A DNA stretch of 47,318 bases from Clostridia bacterium. GTDB taxonomy: Bacteria; Bacillota; Clostridia; Acetivibrionales; STF1-152. Under the pieces are notes generated by a model. That model did no database searches, had not been told where the DNA came from, and was given only the letters and a program-made list of their open reading frames with translations. The DNA is taken from assembly GCA_028280575.1 (NCBI GenBank), contig JANQLN010000100.1:1-47318 (forward strand), read 5' to 3'. Shown piece after piece: positions 10,466-19,691 of this stretch (its first letter is position 1; every line of letters starts with the position of its first letter). Made by a program: the position numbers and the translations under genes.

Positions 10466-11398
10466 TTGAGAATTGTCTTTATGGGGACTCCCGATTTTGC
10501 AGTCCCGAGCCTGGCAAATTTAATAGAGAAGGGCCATGAAGTACGGGCAGTCGTAACACAACCGGACAGGCCAAAAGGAAGGGGAAGGAAATTATGCCCC
10601 TCTCCTGTGAAAAAGTATGCAATCAAAAAGGGTGTTGATGTTTACCAGCCTGTAAAGGTCAAAACTTCCGAATTCAGGGATATGATCAAAGGATTTAATC
10701 CCGAAGCCATAGTTGTTGCGGCGTATGGGAGAATCTTGACCGAAGGGGTACTGGAAATACCAAAGCACGGCTGCATCAACGTTCATGCTTCCCTGCTTCC
10801 TAAGTATAGAGGGGCAGCGCCTATAAATATGGCCATAATAAATGGTGAATGCATAACCGGTGTAACTACCATGCTCATGGACAAAGGTATGGATACGGGA
10901 GACATTTTTCAGAAAAAGGAAGTAAAAATTACAAACAGCATGACTGCCGGTCAGCTGCACGATATACTTTCAACACTTGGGGCAAAGCTTGTATGTGAAA
11001 CCCTTCAAGGAATTGAAGACGGTTCTTTAAAACCGGTCAGGCAATGCAATGACGAAGCCACATATGCACCAATGATGACACGCGAAACGGGAAAAATTGA
11101 CTGGAACAAAATGCCTGAGGATATCCATAACCTTGTGAGAGGTACCAATCCCTGGCCTGCGGCATATACTTTTTACAAAAACGAGAGAATGAAGGTATGG
11201 AAAGCCGAAGTCTGTACGGACATTGTTATCTTGAAGGATGTTTTTCCCGGAACCATACTGGATGTTGCCGGTGACGGCATAAAAGTTGCTTGCGATAAAG
11301 GGGCGGTTTTACTTTCAGAAATTCAAATGGACAGCTGCAGAAGGATGAGTGTGGAAGAGTGCTGGCACAATCTGGATGAAGGTGAAGTGCTTGGATAG
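10466..11398 (+). CDS. fmt: Methionyl-tRNA formyltransferase
   Basis: Formylates initiator Met-tRNA; def next door reverses the mark after translation. The 310 residues begin MRIVFMGTPDFAVPSL. The folate-binding and catalytic region includes NVHASLLPKYRGAAP (Asn and His around residue 106), and a distal catalytic Asp lies in MDKGMDTGD. The C-terminal OB-like tRNA-binding domain starts near residue 208. The start is TTG at 10466, 13 bases after the def stop, with AGGTGA eight bases upstream. Confidence 0.96.
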   Translation: MRIVFMGTPDFAVPSLANLIEKGHEVRAVVTQPDRPKGRGRKLCPSPVKKYAIKKGVDVYQPVKVKTSEFRDMIKGFNPEAIVVAAYGRILTEGVLEIPKHGCINVHASLLPKYRGAAPINMAIINGECITGVTTMLMDKGMDTGDIFQKKEVKITNSMTAGQLHDILSTLGAKLVCETLQGIEDGSLKPVRQCNDEATYAPMMTRETGKIDWNKMPEDIHNLVRGTNPWPAAYTFYKNERMKVWKAEVCTDIVILKDVFPGTILDVAGDGIKVACDKGAVLLSEIQMDSCRRMSVEECWHNLDEGEVLG

Positions 11399-12155
11399 AG
11401 AACTTGGAAGATTTATTAAAATATTTGCTTCATTTATTGTTTTATTTGCGCTGTTTGCAATGGTAACGGCAATTATACAGGAATTTTTCACGGTAGACAT
11501 CTATAAAGGCATACTTAATATCCTTATCATTGTTATGGCTATTTTATTTTTCTTTTTGATAATTTGTGCATCTTTAACCGTATATGCATATTTAAAAAAG
11601 GATGTAAAACCATTTTACATAATACCGGTCAAGGCCGGTCTTAAATTCCTGATTCCGCTGGCTATATTTCTTGCGGGAATTATCGGCAGGGGAGAGGATG
11701 AAATCAGAAGGTTTTATATTGAAGTCAATAATATAATGGTTAAGTCCAACCTGTTAAAATATGATACTTCGGATATACTAATATTGCTTCCCCATTGTCT
11801 GCAGAACTCAGAGTGTGAGGTTAAAATAACAGGTGGAATTGAGAAATGCAAAAGGTGTGGGAAATGTGATCTGGACATGATCAGCAAAATATCTGGAGAA
11901 TGTGATGTCAAAGCCGTTGTAGTAACAGGCGGCACGGCTGCGAGAAAGTTAATCAAGGACTTGAGGCCAAAGCTGGTTTTAAGTATTGCATGTGAAAGAG
12001 ACCTGGTTTCAGGCATATATGACGTAAAAAATGTACCTGTACTGGGTGTGTTAAATAAAAGGCCGAATGGTCCGTGCTTTAATACAAGGGTAATAGTGGA
12101 GGAAGTAAAAAAGTATCTGGGCAATATATGTGGAGTGAAAACAAAAGATGAATAA
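11391..12155 (+). CDS. DUF116 membrane protein
   Basis: This is a conserved clostridial family without an established role. Two membrane segments occupy the N-terminal third (roughly residues 10-30 and 40-62), with a third weaker hydrophobic stretch near 80. The soluble C-terminal domain has cysteines at LPHCLQNSEC and CKRCGKC, suggesting metal or iron-sulfur binding, and a final RPNGPC motif. The most upstream in-frame start is GTG at 11349, inside fmt. The TTG at 11391 has AAGGTGA close upstream and overlaps the fmt stop by eight bases, so I prefer it; ATG 11376 is also possible. The gene overlaps rsmB by eight bases. Confidence 0.8.
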   Translation: MDRELGRFIKIFASFIVLFALFAMVTAIIQEFFTVDIYKGILNILIIVMAILFFFLIICASLTVYAYLKKDVKPFYIIPVKAGLKFLIPLAIFLAGIIGRGEDEIRRFYIEVNNIMVKSNLLKYDTSDILILLPHCLQNSECEVKITGGIEKCKRCGKCDLDMISKISGECDVKAVVVTGGTAARKLIKDLRPKLVLSIACERDLVSGIYDVKNVPVLGVLNKRPNGPCFNTRVIVEEVKKYLGNICGVKTKDE

Positions 12156-13503
12156 AAAAACCTCAAGAGAAGCTGCTTTAAGGGTTTTATATGAGATTGA
12201 CGTAAAGGATGCATATACAGGTATTGCACTTGACAGGAATTTAAAAGCGGAAAATATGGATACAAGGGACAGGGCACTGGCTACAGAGCTTGTATATGGA
12301 GTCATCAGATGGAAATTGACCATTGACTGGGTTATAAAAAGTTATTCCAAGTTCCGTTTGAAAAAGCTTTCTGTGTGGATACATAATATTTTGAGGCTTG
12401 GTGCTTATCAAATCTTATTCATGGGTAGAATACCTGATTCTGCTGCTGTTAATGAATGCGTCAAGCTTGCAAAAAGGTATGGGCATGCAAGCTCGTCAGC
12501 TTTTGTAAATGCAGTTTTGAGGAATATTTCAAAAAAAAATGGCAAGGTGAAATGGCCCGACAAAAAAACCGAGCCGGAAAAGTATCTGTCCGTCAAGTTT
12601 GCCCATCCTAGGTGGCTGGTGGAAAAATGGTGCGGATGCTTCGGCTATGATTTTACACAGCATCTGCTTGAAAAAAACAATACAATTCCTCCTGTAACCA
12701 TCAGGACCAATACCTTGAAAACAAAAGCAGATTTCCTGCTCTCCGCCTTGAAACAAAAGGGTATTAAAGCAGAGAAGGCCTTGTATCTGGAAGAGGCAAT
12801 AAATCTTGAAAATGCTTCATCAATGGAACAAATTCCCGAATATAACGAAGGACTGTTTCAGGTCCAGGATGAGAGCTCCATGCTTGTGTCAAAAATAGCA
12901 GACCCAAACCCCGGTGAATTTATTATGGACTTGTGCAGTGCACCCGGGGGCAAATCCACTCATATGGCCCAGATTATGGGGAACAAAGGTGAGATTTATG
13001 CGTCGGATAAATATGAACATAAAATAAATATGGTAAAGCAGTCGGCAAAAAGACTTGGTATAGATATTATCAACGCGAAGACATCAGATGCCGCCGTTTT
13101 TGATAAAAAGTTTAGCCAGAAAGCAGACAGGGTGCTGGCAGACCTGCCTTGTTCAGGTTTTGGGATAATAAGGCGCAAGCCTGATATCAAATTCAGCAGG
13201 AAGCCGGGTGACATTGAAGAGCTTAAAAAAATACAATATAATATATTACATACAGGGTCAAAATACTTAAAGCCGGGGGGAATACTCATATATAGCACCT
13301 GTACAATTGGGAGCGAGGAAAATGAGGATATAATTCAAAAGTTCCTTGAAGCAAACCGGGATTTTGAGCTTGATGATTTTAAGGACCTATTGCCCGAGGG
13401 TTTGAAAAAATCATATAAGAATAATGGAATGATGCACTTATACCCTCATATGGAAGGAGTGGACGGTTTTTTTATTGCCAGGCTCAGGAGGAAAAATGGA
13501 TAA
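12148..13503 (+). CDS. rsmB: 16S rRNA (cytosine-967-C5)-methyltransferase RsmB
   Basis: Methylates C967 of 16S rRNA with S-adenosylmethionine. Of 451 residues, the first ~140 form a NusB-like RNA-binding domain (SREAALRVLYEI, then RDRALATELVYG). The methyltransferase domain has the SAM loop DLCSAPGGKSTHMAQ (around residue 264), the catalytic LADLPCSGFG (about 332) and the second Cys in IYSTCTIGSEENE (about 387). It overlaps the DUF116 gene upstream by eight bases and rlmN downstream by eight, so translation is coupled. Confidence 0.96.
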   Translation: MNKKTSREAALRVLYEIDVKDAYTGIALDRNLKAENMDTRDRALATELVYGVIRWKLTIDWVIKSYSKFRLKKLSVWIHNILRLGAYQILFMGRIPDSAAVNECVKLAKRYGHASSSAFVNAVLRNISKKNGKVKWPDKKTEPEKYLSVKFAHPRWLVEKWCGCFGYDFTQHLLEKNNTIPPVTIRTNTLKTKADFLLSALKQKGIKAEKALYLEEAINLENASSMEQIPEYNEGLFQVQDESSMLVSKIADPNPGEFIMDLCSAPGGKSTHMAQIMGNKGEIYASDKYEHKINMVKQSAKRLGIDIINAKTSDAAVFDKKFSQKADRVLADLPCSGFGIIRRKPDIKFSRKPGDIEELKKIQYNILHTGSKYLKPGGILIYSTCTIGSEENEDIIQKFLEANRDFELDDFKDLLPEGLKKSYKNNGMMHLYPHMEGVDGFFIARLRRKNG

Positions 13504-14530
13504 AAGAGTAAATCTTTTGGATTTGAATCATGAAGAGCTTATCCGGTTTTTTGAATCACTGGGAGAAAAACCGTTCAGGTCAAACCAACTGCTTGGCTGG
13601 ATACAAAGAGGTGTGAGGGATATAGGCAAAATGACGGACATGCCGGTCATTTTAAGAGAAGCTTTGATGCAAAAAGCCTCTATTGGAAATTTAAGCTTAA
13701 AGGAAAAGCGTGTTTCTAAAATTGACGGAACTATTAAATACTTATTTCAATTGCCTGACAAAGAGGTTATTGAAAGTGTGCTTATGAATTATAACCATGG
13801 TTATTCTGTTTGTATTTCATCTCAGATCGGCTGCAGGATGGGATGCTTGTTTTGTGCGTCAACAGGTATTGGATTTGGTAGAAATCTATCGAAAGGAGAG
13901 ATGCTTGAACAGGTAATGATGATAAGGGACGATATTGGCCGACGGATAAAAAATATAGTTGTTATGGGTATTGGTGAGCCTTTGGAAAATTATGAAAGCC
14001 TGGTCGGATTTTTAAAAGCTGTCAATTCACCTAAAATTATGAATATAGGTTACAGGCATATTACAGTATCAACATGCGGATTAGCACCTCAGATAGAAAA
14101 GCTTTCAAAAGAGGGTATGCAAATAAACCTGTCCGTTTCCCTCCACGCACCAAATGATTACATAAGGACACAAATAATGCCAATTAATAAAAAGTATGCT
14201 ATTGACAATTTGATAGAAGCATGTAAGATATATACAAGGGCAACGGGCAGGAGAGTTACATTTGAATACATACTTATTTCCGGACTCAATGATTCAAAAA
14301 ATGATGCCGGGGAGCTTTCGGGCAGGCTGAAAAACCTGCTCTGCCATGTGAATTTGATACCCTTTAACACGGTTAGGGGTCTGAAGTACAGGAAAAGCAG
14401 TTTAGGAAAAGCAGCTATATTTAAAGCAATGCTTGAAAAGAATAAAATCAATGCTACAATAAGAAGAGAGCTTGGCAGTGATATAGATGCTGCATGTGGA
14501 CAGCTAAGAAGACATGTAATTAAGGAATGA
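13496..14530 (+). CDS. rlmN: Dual-specificity RNA methyltransferase RlmN
   Basis: This radical-SAM enzyme puts the C2 methyl on A2503 of 23S rRNA and A37 of some tRNAs. The 344 residues carry the 4Fe-4S motif CRMGCLFCAS (C-x3-C-x2-C, about residues 112-121), MGIGEPLENYE, the SLHAPND segment, and a late catalytic Cys in DAACGQL. The ATG at 13496 follows a perfect AGGAGG by four bases and lies inside the last codons of rsmB. The in-frame upstream start at 13475 has no such site. Confidence 0.96.
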   Translation: MDKRVNLLDLNHEELIRFFESLGEKPFRSNQLLGWIQRGVRDIGKMTDMPVILREALMQKASIGNLSLKEKRVSKIDGTIKYLFQLPDKEVIESVLMNYNHGYSVCISSQIGCRMGCLFCASTGIGFGRNLSKGEMLEQVMMIRDDIGRRIKNIVVMGIGEPLENYESLVGFLKAVNSPKIMNIGYRHITVSTCGLAPQIEKLSKEGMQINLSVSLHAPNDYIRTQIMPINKKYAIDNLIEACKIYTRATGRRVTFEYILISGLNDSKNDAGELSGRLKNLLCHVNLIPFNTVRGLKYRKSSLGKAAIFKAMLEKNKINATIRRELGSDIDAACGQLRRHVIKE

Positions 14531-14549
14531 ATAGTAGGTGAAGCTTAAC

Positions 14550-15284
14550 TTGAGATATTCAGCGAAAAGCCATGCCGGTATGAAAAGGGAAAAGAACCAG
14601 GACAGTTATGCAATAATTGACGGCAGCAAAAACGGACCTTATTTTTTTATTATTGCAGATGGGATGGGCGGACATAATTCAGGTGAAGTGGCCAGTAAAA
14701 TGGCAGTGGATTTTGCCGTAAATTATGTTGAAGGCAATAACATTGAAATATCCCGCAGTAATTTGCCCGGGTTTGTTAAAACCATGATAGGGAAAGCCAA
14801 TGCCGGCATTTATAATAAATCACTTGAAAAATTAGAACATAACGGAATGGGAACAACGTTTATTGTGGCCGCTGTTAAAGGTGAAAATGTTCAGATAGGC
14901 CATATTGGAGACAGCAGGGTATATTTCATAAATAATAAAAAAATGCGCAAGGTTACAAGTGACCATTCATTGATTGAGGAGCTGGTCAAAAGTGGAAGTA
15001 TTACAAAGGAAGAAGCTGTAAACCATCCAAGGAAAAATGTTATTACCAAAGCCCTGGGATGCATGAGTGAGGTTGAGATTGATATTTATGAGGTGAATGC
15101 TGAAAAGGGCGACATTATGCTTTTGTGTACGGACGGGTTAACAAACATGGTTGATGAAGAGCGGATTGAAAGTATTCTTCTTGAAAATGACGACCCTGAA
15201 AAAGCATGTGAAGCACTCATTAATAAAGCAAACAGCAGTGGCGGAGAGGATAATGTTACTGTTATAGTAATTAACTTCAAATGA
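14550..15284 (+). CDS. stp: PP2C-family serine/threonine phosphatase (Stp/PrpC)
   Basis: This metal-dependent phosphatase counteracts the kinase encoded just downstream. Diagnostic elements: GMKREKNQDS near the N-terminus, ADGMGGH (metal-binding Asp), GMGTTFIVA, HIGDSRVYF, TSDHS, LLCTDGLTN and GGEDNVT. About 244 residues, normal for Stp. I chose TTG 14550 because AGGTGA lies eight bases upstream and the protein then begins MRYSAKSHAG, matching the family. GTG 14538 is the alternative but its own ribosome site is poor. Confidence 0.94.
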   Translation: MRYSAKSHAGMKREKNQDSYAIIDGSKNGPYFFIIADGMGGHNSGEVASKMAVDFAVNYVEGNNIEISRSNLPGFVKTMIGKANAGIYNKSLEKLEHNGMGTTFIVAAVKGENVQIGHIGDSRVYFINNKKMRKVTSDHSLIEELVKSGSITKEEAVNHPRKNVITKALGCMSEVEIDIYEVNAEKGDIMLLCTDGLTNMVDEERIESILLENDDPEKACEALINKANSSGGEDNVTVIVINFK

Positions 15285-15364
15285 GCTTATGCTTCTTTCT
15301 TAAAATGGAAATACTAAGCAGGTAAATGCCGGATTAGGATAATATAGCCGGTGCGGAGGTGTTT

Positions 15365-17302
15365 ATGGAAGGGAAAATACTTGGCAGCAGGTATGAAATA
15401 ATCAAAAAAATCGGCGGGGGTGGAATGGCTTATGTGTATAAGGCTAAGTGCTCCTTGCTTAATAGATATGTAGCAATTAAGGTATTAAAGCCTGAATTTA
15501 TAGACGATGAGGAATTTGTGAAAAGGTTCAGAATAGAAGCCCAATCTGCAGCAAGCCTTTCTCATCCCAATATTGTATCAATATATGACGTAGGAAAAGA
15601 GGATAATATACACTATATTGTCATGGAGTATATTGACGGTACAACCCTTAATGAGTATATAAAAAATAATGAAAGGCTTGAATGGAAAGAAGCTGTAAGG
15701 ATTGCCATACAAATATGCTCTGCAATAAAGCACGCCCATAAGAACTATATAATCCACAGGGATATCAAGCCCCAGAATATAATGATAACCAATGACGGTA
15801 TAGCAAAGGTTACCGACTTTGGTATTGCCCGGGCAGCAACCACAACCACAATTACAATGGTAGGAAGTACCGTTGGTTCGGTTCACTATTTTTCTCCGGA
15901 ACAGGCAAGAGGAGGCTATACCGATGAAAAGTCGGATATTTATTCCCTTGGCATAGTCCTCTATGAAATGGTTACGGGACATCCTCCCTTTGATGGTGAA
16001 GCACCTGTGGCAGTCGCACTTAAGCACCTCCAAAACACGCCGGTTCCTCCGATTAATAAAAACAGGGATGTGCCTTCGGGCCTGAATGCGCTGATTATGA
16101 AAGCAATTGAAAAGGATTTGAATACAAGGTATCAATCTGCATCGAATTTGCTTGCAGCTCTTTACGGGATTTTAAAAAATCCTGATATGGCCGTAACAGG
16201 CAGCAATATGGATAAAAGCAGCTCGCCCACAAGGAGAATGGAGTCAATTGGGACAGCTGAGCTGGTTGGTAAGGAGGGTTTTGACATTAGTAAAAGAAAG
16301 AAAAGCCAGAAGAAAAAAAGGGACCGGACAATATTGCTGGCACTGCTGGTGTCGGTAATCATAATTTCCGCATTTGTATATTTTGGATATGGATTGGTTA
16401 TGGAAGGCTCCGGAATGGGAGGCAAGGACAAAGATACTATTAAAATAGGTAGTTATTACGGCAGGAATTTTTTTGAAGTAAAGAAAGAGTTGGAAGAAAA
16501 GGGTGTTGATGCCAAACCAAACTATAAGTACCATGACGAAAAGGGCAAGGATATTATAATAAACCAGGATGTCGAGCCGGGTAAAACATTTATTAAAGGC
16601 GGGATGGCTAACATAATAACATTTGACGTAAGCATGGGGGAGGAAAAGATAACGATTCCCAATTTTAAAAATGAGGACACCAGGAGGGCCCAAGCAGAAC
16701 TTAAAAATATGGATATGGATTTTGTAGTTAGGATTGAAGATGAAAACAGCGATGAAGTTGCACAGAATCATGTGATAAGGACAAATCCCGGTGAAGGTGT
16801 TACGGTAAAAAGAGGAGCGGAAATAATTGTATATAACAGCAAGGGGGTAAAGCTTGAATATACCGTAGTGCCCGAACTTATAGGCCTGACTTACAGGGAA
16901 GCCGAGGAAAAAATCCGGGAAGCCAACCTGAAAGTTGGAGAGCTGGTACCTGACGACGAGTTTTCCCATATTGCACTTATTAAGGAACATTATCCCCAAG
17001 CAGGCAGTGAAGTGGAGGAGGAAGAGCCTGTAAAGCTTATTTTTGACCTTGAGAGTATTGTAGTGAAAAAGCCTTTACTGGTTGAGCTGGAAAATCCGGA
17101 GCAGTATGGAGATGAATTCAAGCTTATAATAGAAGCAAGAATGTCCGATGGCTCAGAGCACCATTTATTTAATAAAACCGTAAGAAAAAATGATTTGCCT
17201 GTAAGGGTTGATATACCGGTAAAATATGAAGGTTATACGGAAGTCAGGGTTATAGCGGGTATAAAGCTTGCCGATACTATAACGGTTAATTATAAAGATT
17301 AA
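15365..17302 (+). CDS. prkC: Membrane Ser/Thr protein kinase with PASTA domains (PrkC)
   Basis: This muropeptide-sensing kinase controls growth, cell wall synthesis and, in spore formers, germination. Of 645 residues, the kinase domain (about 1-270) has glycine loop GGGGMA, ATP-binding K39, catalytic HRD (131-133) and DFG (151-153), followed by the activation loop with several Thr. A basic stretch and a single membrane span (about 320-345) lead to three extracellular PASTA repeats (about 355-575). A final C-terminal domain has mixed beta character. The ATG at 15365 follows GGAGGTG closely. An 80-base gap separates it from stp; rsgA follows. Confidence 0.95.
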   Translation: MEGKILGSRYEIIKKIGGGGMAYVYKAKCSLLNRYVAIKVLKPEFIDDEEFVKRFRIEAQSAASLSHPNIVSIYDVGKEDNIHYIVMEYIDGTTLNEYIKNNERLEWKEAVRIAIQICSAIKHAHKNYIIHRDIKPQNIMITNDGIAKVTDFGIARAATTTTITMVGSTVGSVHYFSPEQARGGYTDEKSDIYSLGIVLYEMVTGHPPFDGEAPVAVALKHLQNTPVPPINKNRDVPSGLNALIMKAIEKDLNTRYQSASNLLAALYGILKNPDMAVTGSNMDKSSSPTRRMESIGTAELVGKEGFDISKRKKSQKKKRDRTILLALLVSVIIISAFVYFGYGLVMEGSGMGGKDKDTIKIGSYYGRNFFEVKKELEEKGVDAKPNYKYHDEKGKDIIINQDVEPGKTFIKGGMANIITFDVSMGEEKITIPNFKNEDTRRAQAELKNMDMDFVVRIEDENSDEVAQNHVIRTNPGEGVTVKRGAEIIVYNSKGVKLEYTVVPELIGLTYREAEEKIREANLKVGELVPDDEFSHIALIKEHYPQAGSEVEEEEPVKLIFDLESIVVKKPLLVELENPEQYGDEFKLIIEARMSDGSEHHLFNKTVRKNDLPVRVDIPVKYEGYTEVRVIAGIKLADTITVNYKD

Positions 17303-17352
17303 AACTTGTAAAGCTGTACTGAATTTATAAATAATATGGAGGTCTTGAAAAT

Positions 17353-18234
17353 TTGCCTTATGGAATTATAACAAAAGGCATAGGAGGGTTTTATTATATT
17401 AAATGCGGCGAAGATTCCTATGAATGCAGAGCGCGGGGTGTATTCAGAAAAAGGGGTATTAAGCCCGTGCCTGGAGATTATGTTGATTTTTCAATAATTG
17501 ATAAAAAACAGAGAACAGGCTTTTTGGAAACTATTCATGAGCGCAAAAGCTGGCTTTACAGGCCAATGGTGGCAAATGTGGATATGCTGGTGGTGGTTGT
17601 TGCCGTAAGATTGCCTGAGCCTGATTTGATGCTGGCAGATAAGCTTCTTGTGATGTCGGCATTTAATGGAATAGATCCGGCTGTTTGTATTAACAAGGTG
17701 GATCTTGACAAGGATGACAGGTGCGAAAGGCTGATTGGAATTTATAAAACAGCCGGTTACCCGGTTGTACGTACCAGCTGTAAAGTACAGAGGGGAATTG
17801 ATGAGCTTTTCAGGCTTATGGAGGGAAAGGTAACCGTTTTTGCAGGGCAGTCGGGTGTGGGCAAGTCGACTCTTCTTAATATGATTACTGAGGATACCGT
17901 TATGAAAACCGGAGAGCTAAGCGGCAAAATCGGAAAAGGCAGGCATACAACCAGGCATTCCCAGCTTGTAGAGCTTGGCTGTGGCGGGTATATTGTTGAT
18001 ACCCCGGGATTTAGTTCGATGCAGCTAATAGGTCCTGAATCCGGTGAGCTTAAGTACTATTATCCTGAGTTTGAGAATTTGAATGATAAATGCAGGTTCA
18101 AAGGGTGCACCCACATCAATGAGCCGGACTGCAGCGTAAAGTGTGCTTTGGAAAGCAGACTGATAAGTGAAATAAGATATAAAAGCTATGTTGATTTATA
18201 TAATACTTTAAAACAAAAAAGTGAGGGAATTTAA
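17353..18234 (+). CDS. rsgA: Ribosome small-subunit-dependent GTPase RsgA
   Basis: A late 30S-assembly GTPase. The 293 residues show the circularly permuted order typical of the family: an OB domain (about 1-75), then G4 (NKVD), then G1 (GQSGVGKST), then G3 (DTPGFSS). A C-terminal zinc site follows (C-x4-C-x-H-x5-C pattern in CRFKGCTHINEPDC). The start is TTG 17353 with GGAGGT nine bases upstream. rpe begins at the base right after its stop codon. Confidence 0.95.
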   Translation: MPYGIITKGIGGFYYIKCGEDSYECRARGVFRKRGIKPVPGDYVDFSIIDKKQRTGFLETIHERKSWLYRPMVANVDMLVVVVAVRLPEPDLMLADKLLVMSAFNGIDPAVCINKVDLDKDDRCERLIGIYKTAGYPVVRTSCKVQRGIDELFRLMEGKVTVFAGQSGVGKSTLLNMITEDTVMKTGELSGKIGKGRHTTRHSQLVELGCGGYIVDTPGFSSMQLIGPESGELKYYYPEFENLNDKCRFKGCTHINEPDCSVKCALESRLISEIRYKSYVDLYNTLKQKSEGI

Positions 18235-18897
18235 ATGATAAAAATTGCACCGTCCATTCTTGCATCAGATTTTTCAAAGCTTGGTGAGGAAATAAAAAAA
18301 GTTGAAACAGCAGGGGCAGATTTTATACACATAGATGTAATGGATGGACATTTTGTTCCTAATATTACAATAGGGCCTCCTGTAATAAGACGTCTCCGAA
18401 AAATAACAGGGCTTCTTTTCGATGTCCATTTAATGATAGAAAACGCTGATAAATACATAGATGATTTCATTGATTGCGGAGCCGACATGGTTACTGTCCA
18501 CGCTGAAGCATGCCCCCATCTTAACAGGACGGTACAATCAATAAAGCAAAAGGGGAAAAAGGCTGCCGTTTCTTTAAACCCTGCAACATCCCTTTCCTGC
18601 ATAGACTGGATACTGGGTGATGTTGATATGGTACTTTTGATGACCGTCAATCCCGGATTTGGAGGACAGGTATTTATAGAGCCCATGCTTGACAAAATAC
18701 GTGAATTAAAAAATATTATTGATGAAAAGAAACTGAAAGTGGATATCCAGGTGGACGGGGGAATAGACCTTACCAATATATACCAGGTTACAAAAGCAGG
18801 TGCAAATGTAATAGTTGCAGGCACAGCAGTATTTAAGGCTGAAGATGCCGAGTGGATAATAAAACAGCTGAAAGAAAAGGCATTTCAGGATATCTGA
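18235..18897 (+). CDS. rpe: Ribulose-phosphate 3-epimerase
   Basis: Interconverts ribulose-5-phosphate and xylulose-5-phosphate in the pentose phosphate pathway. A 220-residue TIM barrel. Visible motifs: APSILASDF, HIDVMDGHFVPN (metal His and Asp), DVHLMI, VNPGFGGQ (phosphate-binding loop), QVDGGI and AGTAVF. The ATG follows the rsgA stop without a gap, and its ribosome site (GAGGGA) lies inside rsgA, so the two are translationally linked. It converges with thiN, 17 bases away. Confidence 0.97.
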   Translation: MIKIAPSILASDFSKLGEEIKKVETAGADFIHIDVMDGHFVPNITIGPPVIRRLRKITGLLFDVHLMIENADKYIDDFIDCGADMVTVHAEACPHLNRTVQSIKQKGKKAAVSLNPATSLSCIDWILGDVDMVLLMTVNPGFGGQVFIEPMLDKIRELKNIIDEKKLKVDIQVDGGIDLTNIYQVTKAGANVIVAGTAVFKAEDAEWIIKQLKEKAFQDI

Positions 18898-18914
18898 AGC
18901 TTTCATTTTGAAAT

Positions 18915-19610
18915 TCAATCCCGGGACATTATTACTAATAGGAGGCCTTCTTTTACTGTTACGCTTGCTGTTTTTTGTGAAAATTCATTACTTATACCTA
19001 ATGAAAAACCCATTTCCATATCATAATTTTCAAGGGGGTACTGCATTCCATTTGTTGTTACTCCTTTAACTTTTGCAGAGAGTGGAATAAGGGAAACTTT
19101 ATACATTTCTTTCTTTGTGATTGTAATTGATTTTTCAGGTCCGGTTATTGTTATGATATTGTTTTCATCTATTAAAAAGCCGCGTGCACCGCTTTCAAAA
19201 ATATGCTTTAGGAGAAATATGTTATTTATTGAATGGTCAAGGCGCGACCCTGTCCCTCCGATTATATTAATTATGCCTGCACCCTGAAAAAGTGCATAAT
19301 CAACTGCCAGGTGAGAATCCGTCTTATTTTTGGCACTGGGATAGCTTTTAACAGGTATGTCTTTTTCTATATACCGGTCCAAAACTTTCCTTTCAATAGA
19401 ATCCATGTCACCGAGTATTATATCCGGATCTGCACCCATTTGGGCAATTTGGGCGGCTCCGCCGTCCGCACAAATTATTATATCGGCATTATCAATATAT
19501 TTTTTATAAAAACCATATTCCTTAACAGCTCCACCGCAAACAATTAAAGCAGTATTAATATTTCCGGGGACAGAAAACCCTCCAACCCACTTTTCCATGG
19601 CACTTTTCAT
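18915..19610 (-). CDS. thiN: Thiamine pyrophosphokinase
   Basis: Transfers pyrophosphate from ATP to thiamine. The 231 residues have the N-terminal Rossmann-like catalytic half with CADGGAAQIAQMGADPD, GDMDSI and the KTDSHLA metal site. TGSRLDHSINNI and the C-terminal thiamine-binding beta domain follow. In Bacillus and many clostridia this gene lies on the same strand directly after rpe; here it faces rpe. The first ATG at 19610 is used; an in-frame ATG at 19598 is the alternative. Confidence 0.92.
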   Translation of the reverse strand: MKSAMEKWVGGFSVPGNINTALIVCGGAVKEYGFYKKYIDNADIIICADGGAAQIAQMGADPDIILGDMDSIERKVLDRYIEKDIPVKSYPSAKNKTDSHLAVDYALFQGAGIINIIGGTGSRLDHSINNIFLLKHIFESGARGFLIDENNIITITGPEKSITITKKEMYKVSLIPLSAKVKGVTTNGMQYPLENYDMEMGFSLGISNEFSQKTASVTVKEGLLLVIMSRD

Positions 19611-19691
19611 TCCTATTCCATAATGTCCTTAAACATTATAATATCATAATAGCTGTTTTCCCTGTGTTTGATTTACCAATGAATTGGCAGC

